Shown here piece by piece: positions 58,501 to 64,000 of a stretch of 64,000 nt of DNA. The translations under genes and the position numbers were made by a program. The DNA is taken from NCBI GenBank assembly GCA_033064195.1, contig JARBJD010000020.1, positions 1 through 64,000 of the forward strand, written 5' to 3'. The stretch's first letter is position 1. Every line of letters begins with the position of its first letter. The notes under the pieces were generated by a model, which saw nothing but the letters and a program-made list of their open reading frames with translations, ran no database searches and was not told the DNA's origin. The DNA is from Blattamonas nauphoetae (Eukaryota > Preaxostyla > Oxymonadida).

Positions 58501-61500
58501 GGGAGTTCATTCTCAAAAAGAACGTTTGGAGCTCTTTGTGATGGTGAGGATCACCGAGAAGATCAGGAATGATCGGCCACAGCTTCGCAGCATCTTTTGG
58601 GACGGCTGCGAGAGTGCAAAAGAGTTGTGTCAGGAACACCGCTGAAAAGGCAATTTTGGCCGACCGAAGGTTGACGAAGTCGCGAAGGACGAGATCCAAG
58701 AAGAGAGGCTGTTGTGAACGTGTGATAATGTCCACCAATTGGAAGAGATACACGGGGTAGAGAGGGTGTTGTTGTGGCGACGTCGAGATCTGATTGGAAC
58801 CAGCTCCTTGAGGATAAAGGAAGTCTGGGAAGAATGAAGTGCGAGTGCCATTCGTGTTGTATGGTTTGGAGAGCGAGGACATGAGAACTGTGTGACTGTG
58901 TTCGCGAGTTGTGGATTGGCTGAGAGAATCGACGATCAGAAGTGCAATGGTCTCCTCGCAGAGAACAAGCTCAGAGAGAAGAGTAGATTCTGAGATTCTT
59001 CTGGTGATTTCCTCAAAGAATGGTGTCGTCTCCTTTCTGGCGATGATGGTTTGGAGGAACGAAGACAGAGATGATTGAAGAGTCGAAATATGGGTTTGTC
59101 GATTGTTGGATGGGATTGTCAGAAGACACAGGAAGGCATCGAACGCGGACATCTGTTGATTCTGATCTGTGGAAATGTTGATGAAGTTCAAGCACCAGTC
59201 ACGGGCAGCTTTCCACGTCGTGAGATCGTTGGATGACGCCACAGTTGGATATACCATTCCGACGACAAAGAAAGCGAAGTGTTCTTTCGCTGACAAGACA
59301 AGTCTGAAGAACGGTTCACTGAAGATGAACGACCAACATGAGCCGAGAATGCTGATCAGATCAGTCGAAGTGTGGGGCTGATTGACTTTGCAAACAGCGT
59401 GCTTCCAGAGGTCGACAAGAGCGCGGGGAAAAGCGCCGTCTTGAACATGTTGATTTCCAGAGACTTCGATGAATGATTGAGTTGCGGCACAGAGAATGAG
59501 GATGATCAGAACAAAGGCTGAAGGATTCCAAGATTGGCCGATTGTGTGAGTGATCAGATTCTGGAGAAGCATTTGGAGAGGATGGAGGTAATCTTGGTTG
59601 CGATGATAGGATTGTGAGAGTGACGAGAAGACGTGAACGAATGTCGATGCTGGCTCGGCTGGAGTGTTGTCATTGTGTGGAAGAATAGAAGAGGAGAGGA
59701 GAGCCGACGCAAACTGATGATTCGTAGACTGATTCGAAAAGTATTGTGAAATGCGGAGGTTTGAATGTGGTCGGTCGGGGTTTTTGAGATCATCCAACAG
59801 AAGAGAGATAAGTGTGGACAGGATGTGGTGGACTGATGGAGGGAGCTGAACCGATCCGCCTCTGTTAACATCTCCATCTTCGCTTTGAGAAAGACATCTG
59901 AAAATGTCATTGCTGAGGAAAGGCTCGAATCTGTTGAATGAAGTCTGATTGTTCTCGAAGAAGAAGGAAGTGATGAGAGATGATCTGTTCTTCTGTGAGA
60001 GGGAATCGCTGTGTTGTCTGAAGAAGTAATCCAAGAGTTTTCCAGAAGGGATCTGGTGCTGAAAACGATCCAGAGACTTATAGAAGTGATCAGATGAAGA
60101 GAGGTCGCTCATGTGGAGGAGAGTGTTGAAGTAGAAACTGAAGAAAACGGGAAGGAATGAATAAGCCCGATCAGCAGTCGAGAACTGTTTTTGATATTGA
60201 TCAAACACACTCTCCATGAAGGAAATGTGGTGGTGTGAGAGGAGAGGGGTCGAGTTGAGACGTGTTGGAGCTGAATGTTCAGTCCGATCTTCGGCTTCCT
60301 GGATGGTTTTAAGTGACGTTAACGTTTGTGTGGAGAGAACAGGGCTGATCGGAATTGTGGAGAGGAGAAGGCGATAGAGAAGTTCTGGTTCACCGGCAAG
60401 GAGTTCGTGTGGGCGGGTGCTGAAGAAACCAAGTTTGGCGAAGACGAAATGAGGGATTGTGAAAGTGTCGAAGAGAGAAATCTCGAGAATTTGGGTGAGA
60501 TGAGAGAGTGTGCCGCCTTTCTCAATCATGTCGAGCATGTGCTTGATTGCCTGAATGTGGAGTGCCCTGTCGAATGATTTATGGACAGGTTGAGTTAGGT
60601 TTGAGGACCAGAGATGGATGAAGAGGAGAGTCGAGCAGAGAACGACCAAATGAGGACGAATGATTGGGGCGACAAAAGTGAGGAAGGTCGTGAAGAGGGC
60701 GGGATTTGGTTGAAGCAGGGTGTTGGCATGGAGGAGGGCGGACAGAAGATTGAGGATCGCTCGTTTGACGATTGTCTTCGTCGGTTCGTCTGCTCCTGAA
60801 AGACTGGCAATGATGTTCTGAAGAGTGGGAAGGAGTTTGTCCTTGTTCGACCTGCTGAGAATGAGGATGAATAGGGTGAGAAGCCAGGTGATCCCTTTCG
60901 CTTCCAACCCTTCGATCACTTTCAGATCAAACTGGGTGAGGAGGGTTTGTGCTGTTTTGACATCAGGAAACGTGTCTGATCGAGACGAGTCGAACTTCAT
61001 GTCTCTCAACGTCTGTTGGAGGAGAGGTGGAGCTGAAGATAGAAGATTCAGTGAAATGAGCTCCTTCGCGATTGCATTGGAACGACACTTCTGCCCAATC
61101 ACCTCCCGATCGGAGAGAGTGAGAGTGGTCAATATCGAATCAGTGAGGTGTCCGGGTGATCTCGTGATGAGGTTGATCGGCGGCAAGAATGAGTTGTATT
61201 CCGTGAAGAACGAATTCAGCGAGCTGATCGTCAGAATCAACGCCACATTCGTCGATGAACCGAAGTTCAGACCTTTCAAAAGATTTGGGAGTTGTCTGAA
61301 CTTTTCCAGGAGTTGGCTCAGAGAGGCGGTGGGAGAGCGGGCATCCAAAATGTCTGAGAGTGTTCCGAAGGCATCCGATCGTCCGGGGAGGTTCAGTTCT
61401 TGGCTCTGTCCAAACTGAGAATTGGTGAGCCATCGAACAAACCATTCACTTCCTCCAGTCTCTGTGAGAGCACGGATCTGCTGCTGAGTCCGATTGAGTC

Positions 61501-64000
61501 TGGAGAGGGCATTGAGGATGGCTCCTTTCCGTTTCGGTGAGAAGAGCAGCTGCCAGTTTGTGTTCGACGATGGGGTGGTCAAGCGAGTGAGTGTCGTGTC
61601 CATTCTGTTGACTGTTTCATAGATTTTGTCGAATTTGCCGAGAATGGACGAGTTGAGTGTGTCGATCGTTGTCCACGTTTCGAGGACATCCTGTTCGATT
61701 CTTGGGGGTCGGAATGAGGTGACAAGTGTTGTGGTGACGTCGATTGTATTCGTCAGTTGCGACGGGGTCTCTGGTGCCGTCAATGCTGGGTTTAGGTTCT
61801 GAAGGAGAGTGGAAACGACTGTTTGGTTTTGTTCTTTTGGGATGACCGTTGAGAGGAGAGACAGTTCAGGTGATGTTGAAGGATTGATGAGAAGCGACAA
61901 CAGAATCCGAATGAAAATGACTGCGTTTGGATGGTTGTGCTTACCATTCTGTCTGAAGAGAATTCTGAGCAGTGTGATCACCCTGTTCTTTCGCTGAGGA
62001 TCAAAAACAAGAACGGGGAACGGACGCTCATCAGAAGGGATTGGGTTCCGAAGCGATGGCCCGATCTCGAGCCTGTTGAGCTCTCTGGTCCAAATCTGTC
62101 TGAATTTGTCCGGCGTTGAAGAATCTGTGCACCACGCCCAAAAGATGGTGAGGCTCATTTCGAACTCAGACACCGTTAATGCCTTGTCCAGCTCTTCGAA
62201 AAACAATAATCTCATGTTTGGTGGACCATCTTCTTCTTTCCAGTGGTAGAAAATGCGTTCCATCACATTGAGCCTGGGAGTGAGGAGAGAGGCATACCCC
62301 AGAGCGGGTTCTGGCTCTCTGTTGAATGGAGCGACGATGGTTGTTCTGTCGAGATTCTCGTTCTGCTCTCGCGAATCGAGAGAGAGTTGGAGTGGCTCTT
62401 CGAAATGATGGAAGACTCGTCGATGGAACGACGAATAGCTGTCAATCAGAATCTGGCAGAGTTGCGTGGTGCTGATTGGTGCGAGATCGAGATCCCTCCG
62501 CTTTGTGATGACGTGGGCAGCAATGTCGAAGAGATGCACAGGAAGTGTCAGCTCAAAACAATCTGTGTAACGCAGGACTGACCCGAGAAAGGTAACAACA
62601 GCAGCAGATTTTGGAGTTGAGACGAGTTGTTGCTTGATAACGTTCGACAGGCTGTTTCTGTGCGATGACTGCGTTGCCATGTTCCAGTTTATTGTGCGGA
62701 ACGCACCCACAATGTACCCCGTCGACTCTTCCGGTTTGAGCACCTGTCCCGCCGGGTTTGTGTTCGAAAAGAAACTTGCAAACAGAGTTTGGAAAATTGG
62801 GATGTGTGCTTCTGTAAGCCTGTCTTTGTCTGTTGGGTTTGTTTTTGACACTTTTCCCGCGAAAATAGAAAGCTGACGACGAGCATCGGCAACCGTCGTC
62901 GCGTTCGCCGAAAAGGAAGACGAAGCAAAGACATCGTAATTGGTCGGTGGAAGTCGTTTGGGCGGTTTGAGAGGAGCGGGATCGACAAATTGAGGAATTT
63001 TGAGTCGTTCCAAGTGACCAATGTGTTGAGCACTGCCCAGGATGATGTCGAACGGGGCGAAGGGAGGTGGTAGACCTGGATGTGGTTGTGGACCGGGAAG
63101 TGGGTGTGGACCGGGAAGTGTTCGTGTATCGGGAAGTGGGTGTGGACCGGGAAGTGTTCGTGTATCGGGAAGTGGGTGTGGACCGGGAAGTGTTCGTGTA
63201 TCGGGAAGTGGGTGTGGACCGGGACGTGGTTGTGGACCGGGAAGTGTTCGTGGACCGGGAGATGGCTGTAGCAATGGATAAAGTTGTACAAGATATTGTT
63301 TAACCTCATTCAAACAATTGTTTGTGTATGGATTCAATGGGCGAATCGTGTTTAGTTGGCCCCACACCCTTTCGGGAACAAAACCTTCGAGGATCGCTGA
63401 AGCACTGACGACAACTGAGGCAACAAGGATAGAAGAGTATTGTGGAGGACGATCGTTTGGATGTTCGGTGATCTGGGGGGGTTGCCTCACGACAATTTTT
63501 CCACCACGGTCCATAAAACAGTACGACGAGATCGCCCTGAAAATGTGGGCCAGTATGGGAATGCCATAGTCCCAGGATGGTTGAAATGACAGCAAGTTTA
63601 CGCTGAGTGCACGAATGAATCGGAAAGTTGTGGATATTGCATCTGAGTGAGAATAGGTACAGTGTGTGAAGAATTCGAGGAATTGAAAGATTTTAAGAAG
63701 GTGATGGTGCTTAGGAAGAGGTTCCTGGTTGTACATCTCTTTCTTGAAAAGCCCCTGCCACATTTGATCAACAGAGGTTTTATATTGGGTGAGTTGTGGT
63801 CTTGGAGTGCTGATGAAACACTGTGACAGGAGAAGAGAAGAAGAAGAAAGATACCATCGAAAGTGGACGTAAGAGTGAGAGGAGAGATTTGAGGATCGGA
63901 GTTTGTGGAGATATTGCCCTCCGACCAGCGCAGATGGAGAGATAAGAATTGATGAGAATTTGTGGGTGATTAGGATCACGGATGCTTTGAAAAAGTTTGT
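52571..64000 (-). CDS. Giant protein of unknown function, C-terminal 3.8 thousand residues (5' partial)
   Basis: One open frame of more than 3800 codons without an intron, ending in TAA and still open at the right edge of the window, so the N-terminus lies outside. Most of the chain, down to about 54850, is Leu/Ser/Gln-rich and looks all-helical (for example LTQFDLKVIEGLEAKGITWL, SLLISLLLDDLKN), like a HEAT-type or other alpha-solenoid scaffold. A Pro/Gly repeat (LPGPHPLPDTRT) interrupts it at about residues 240-310 of the visible part. The last roughly 750 residues are polar, with SQ, SP and DQ-rich low complexity (PSPNRGIDTVHGKD), hence probably disordered, and end QQYYDFNRKNGSK. I see no transmembrane helix, kinase or other named domain. 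The lack of introns contrasts with the neighbouring genes. Confidence 0.85.
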   Translation of the reverse strand, partial: TNFFKASVILITHKFSSILISPSALVGGQYLHKLRSSNLSSHSYVHFRWYLSSSSLLLSQCFISTPRPQLTQYKTSVDQMWQGLFKKEMYNQEPLPKHHHLLKIFQFLEFFTHCTYSHSDAISTTFRFIRALSVNLLSFQPSWDYGIPILAHIFRAISSYCFMDRGGKIVVRQPPQITEHPNDRPPQYSSILVASVVVSASAILEGFVPERVWGQLNTIRPLNPYTNNCLNEVKQYLVQLYPLLQPSPGPRTLPGPQPRPGPHPLPDTRTLPGPHPLPDTRTLPGPHPLPDTRTLPGPHPLPGPQPHPGLPPPFAPFDIILGSAQHIGHLERLKIPQFVDPAPLKPPKRLPPTNYDVFASSSFSANATTVADARRQLSIFAGKVSKTNPTDKDRLTEAHIPIFQTLFASFFSNTNPAGQVLKPEESTGYIVGAFRTINWNMATQSSHRNSLSNVIKQQLVSTPKSAAVVTFLGSVLRYTDCFELTLPVHLFDIAAHVITKRRDLDLAPISTTQLCQILIDSYSSFHRRVFHHFEEPLQLSLDSREQNENLDRTTIVAPFNREPEPALGYASLLTPRLNVMERIFYHWKEEDGPPNMRLLFFEELDKALTVSEFEMSLTIFWAWCTDSSTPDKFRQIWTRELNRLEIGPSLRNPIPSDERPFPVLVFDPQRKNRVITLLRILFRQNGKHNHPNAVIFIRILLSLLINPSTSPELSLLSTVIPKEQNQTVVSTLLQNLNPALTAPETPSQLTNTIDVTTTLVTSFRPPRIEQDVLETWTTIDTLNSSILGKFDKIYETVNRMDTTLTRLTTPSSNTNWQLLFSPKRKGAILNALSRLNRTQQQIRALTETGGSEWFVRWLTNSQFGQSQELNLPGRSDAFGTLSDILDARSPTASLSQLLEKFRQLPNLLKGLNFGSSTNVALILTISSLNSFFTEYNSFLPPINLITRSPGHLTDSILTTLTLSDREVIGQKCRSNAIAKELISLNLLSSAPPLLQQTLRDMKFDSSRSDTFPDVKTAQTLLTQFDLKVIEGLEAKGITWLLTLFILILSRSNKDKLLPTLQNIIASLSGADEPTKTIVKRAILNLLSALLHANTLLQPNPALFTTFLTFVAPIIRPHLVVLCSTLLFIHLWSSNLTQPVHKSFDRALHIQAIKHMLDMIEKGGTLSHLTQILEISLFDTFTIPHFVFAKLGFFSTRPHELLAGEPELLYRLLLSTIPISPVLSTQTLTSLKTIQEAEDRTEHSAPTRLNSTPLLSHHHISFMESVFDQYQKQFSTADRAYSFLPVFFSFYFNTLLHMSDLSSSDHFYKSLDRFQHQIPSGKLLDYFFRQHSDSLSQKNRSSLITSFFFENNQTSFNRFEPFLSNDIFRCLSQSEDGDVNRGGSVQLPPSVHHILSTLISLLLDDLKNPDRPHSNLRISQYFSNQSTNHQFASALLSSSILPHNDNTPAEPASTFVHVFSSLSQSYHRNQDYLHPLQMLLQNLITHTIGQSWNPSAFVLIILILCAATQSFIEVSGNQHVQDGAFPRALVDLWKHAVCKVNQPHTSTDLISILGSCWSFIFSEPFFRLVLSAKEHFAFFVVGMVYPTVASSNDLTTWKAARDWCLNFINISTDQNQQMSAFDAFLCLLTIPSNNRQTHISTLQSSLSSFLQTIIARKETTPFFEEITRRISESTLLSELVLCEETIALLIVDSLSQSTTREHSHTVLMSSLSKPYNTNGTRTSFFPDFLYPQGAGSNQISTSPQQHPLYPVYLFQLVDIITRSQQPLFLDLVLRDFVNLRSAKIAFSAVFLTQLFCTLAAVPKDAAKLWPIIPDLLGDPHHHKELQTFFLRMNSQQLSILFSNQTPTPLAQPPLHQLNEGTHKFNRVKQRQTENIQVGQDISNCDHILNTLLLIALGNVNPIEGLSFLTKLIPNLPQSVTSLLLSHTSQCLDRTFHTTLPRISLSIPPSSPHRSPQEFDNSSVHGDNIVLFLLTLVQHVEKDTLNHNVDFLIRLFYLTISSMSMPFTDPRMRAIYAFVDEAGWRKCRLNKRQLSELLLAIFPIIITPNSLSQQDQQFALPHAFLLPALKYFKVLLRLTLVEDLPHNQQTTLHSHGVEPDVFNFLTSDTKAALLQAKLSLLVQMKSEYPPEMMKYQILSLFYIPFRQQVWIRFRKGEMLSQLYTEFGSGEAKNILTRIVFYPDVLPDKPVFSSLNTPQFTDPKSRRFSSNQMSVFCDDLNHFFTLLEGVLQFTQDCSILEAQAQTLFQDRMSFYLIQPQINSNQRIIYKLSELTHSVPGMNLTLTSTLLTSMLTFRNSMISLNNLSPVMHRSMIQEYHVPIPDSVRTLLEFTVLFFMPKLSQQEYSTIKGQMEVLIKSLKQQYMKIQQTISFFVRPLNEWMQFLNSIPDQHYRSEDQKTILSRVSHLLRGLCLPAPPQQPTFSNDGQVLITLSEIFVDLSDHCIFGDVSMLEIESKIASIQNLIPKSPLTVKNEIARQKSVISNWQNYLQSDPTKTRVIAFFQSLVSIKVSQPPRKAPKLSDNLSFPQLGEKRSLFQDLISTTNKTLGYIHDNVSRLYKDPSKGRNTYDIPPSAPPELAYLIPPIESELRHLLGIISDLEEYNSSLGMEKAYLTSMIRLRPPERIQPFDIVVPEEVDQVNNDMLNRFNQVFRRYLNAFSDFVEQPLNPQPPFGNISSSFDSNLETYSGLKYVFRHPANHQNLLNLSAILNNHPYRHMLLVHRTTQTVSKIVEMTPPPLEKRDQSDWPKELGTLWNELNTFVTTMDKTKTTEWALAGFKNFVDTKSPVSRPSSVKCILSSLLSELERHPLNKCQSLVGAREHLLTLQNNLRDTPFFEPFNLMQLCNVVGVSDDQVTKDCCFVFNLFQTQLTDLLNDPSKNPQPLESTTKMLQSIPLPLKSISAAFLHSTFHRSCRQIQSSVESSVLSETLKQRITAFLNDLGTMPLIPKIDADINPSFVQYHTAISNMFSAFPYVHQPDIDQLKRSASKIYTRKPSQENLVHFIIDLETSPFSQKQQVREASQFFRSLLKKQSDDLNQTLFRHNQQFKDQCAHHRSYVNALMQKPSPASGRSKQTSFESRGHQNDQREGSSKQNRENQDRVLIPVILRDPTEPSQGHLKQPLEANAYTPMPPLSPPSMKKRQISRTQQPPITQALTQTLFDQTKSGPMHFLLDDQTQRLDDSHSGRTPHNQTRDGMTQEQKPSCDGIPLPSPKSNHGEESTDIDPQDPTSLKLEQTTNSIDEQPSFDGESSMSNKEQKPELSENKTLSSEVENVKRTNTSTSGSYRPNDGNRKEHLEDQEDGGSCDNKLVNNEETYGSDEEIASISDGQHAHPSLPVDVNQPSSLNDHLNENTRFEQHRPSDCDSHRQDHTVFSQSSPNRDKHKFLPPPKVKKDLKDGELSENTTQDQANQESLSHRTDQDGMSLLSPTNTKSGDENPFDRKLDSLPPVTAGFCHADKGLPQQPGIPSHPSPSQSGEFSSDNEGDMTDSKPHNEGSGPLNEIGSPDDAPDTSHSPSSQSPSPGQENPATPRETPGSRDDHESESVRIDSNINHDKSPGLSSRTDSKTIHDLEIQEGDDSNNTKTGLDRTSDAMDRVAEGAPEEHADTSNALAQDGMHHLPDGNTEEPSEGKESINMRSPFSSKPLQLHSPQSPSTSHGQEDPATSRGVQESRDTADSHAVRRQDVTKRNESNASESRISINQEARGRRQHGRTVEPASTFPSDAHTFSPPPQRPSPNRGIDTVHGKDVTTSNELYGKTIVVDRLSGPSGRLSDAEPVNKHKSTSKQQKIAGYGKPAQNFQQYYDFNRKNGSK
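63073..63265 (-). repeat. 36-bp in-frame coding repeat, Pro-rich
   Basis: Tandem 36-base units (GGGAAGTGGGTGTGGACCGG and onward) with half-unit variants at the ends. On the minus strand they encode repeated LPGPHPLPDTRT within the giant protein. The period is a multiple of three, so the reading frame is maintained. On the + strand the same DNA also reads open in three frames, which is a side effect of the repeat. Confidence 0.88.

Noticed and set aside
63042-63303. Three overlapping + strand ORFs of Gly/Cys/Val repeats
   Set aside because: All are by-products of the 36-bp repeat that encodes the Pro-rich segment of the giant minus-strand protein.

Overview
The window looks like nuclear DNA of an oxymonad-type protist, most probably Blattamonas nauphoetae or a close relative. 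The reasons are: very large surface proteins made of parallel beta-helix (pectin-lyase-like) segments plus a transmembrane helix and a degenerate kinase tail, a family I recall as hugely expanded in that genome; protein genes with many very short GT-AG introns (29-41 nt in several cases); standard stop codons; and a dense DNA-transposon load. The organism call is inference, not something the sequence states.

Layout. 1-7650 holds the left flank and a full-length copy of a 7.4-kb terminal-inverted-repeat (TIR) element. 7651-14510 is a surface beta-helix gene region on the + strand whose frame breaks many times. 14.5-20.4 kb is gene-poor (26-nt satellite, a perfect hairpin, a MITE-like 33-bp inverted-repeat element, two small doubtful ORFs). 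20.4-32.9 kb is a transposon pile-up: a Merlin/ISXO2-like fragment, a Tc1 fragment, and a three-layer nest in which a hAT transposase gene is cut by an insect-type DD41D mariner, and that mariner's transposase is cut by a second copy of the 7.5-kb TIR element. Both cut transposase genes read in frame across their insertion sites.

The TIR element (24557-32036; earlier copy 256-7650) is the most unusual object here. It has 279-bp TIRs built on a repeated CTAG..GCAGACCCC core and a 9-bp target-site duplication. Inside there is no recognisable transposase. Instead there is intron-bearing, minus-strand host-type coding sequence: a DOCK-family guanine-nucleotide exchange factor (DHR-1 and the start of DHR-2) that runs in one reading frame into a surface beta-helix protein. 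I read it as a gene-capturing (Pack-type) transposon carrying a chimeric gene.

From 33 kb to the end the window is ordinary and gene-rich: a partial multi-exon gene of unknown function (33085-33856), a giant type-I surface protein with pseudokinase tail (35243-41849, minus), a USP16/45-like deubiquitinase in five exons (42045-45597, minus), a 1193-residue low-complexity protein in six exons (46207-50237, plus), a head-to-head pair with only 41 bp between start codons (ubiquitin-like protein 50572-51028 minus; RING-H2 protein 51070-52219 plus), and the C-terminal 3.8 thousand residues of a giant intronless protein that runs off the right edge (52571-64000, minus). Three of these genes (deubiquitinase, ubiquitin-like protein, RING protein) point to ubiquitin signalling.

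Quality caveat. Copy 1 of the TIR element differs from copy 2 mainly by short losses in homopolymers and short repeats (7395 versus 7480 bp), and the adjoining 7.65-14.5 kb is frame-broken throughout. This is what uncorrected long-read consensus looks like, so broken frames in the first 14.5 kb should not be taken as proof of pseudogenes.
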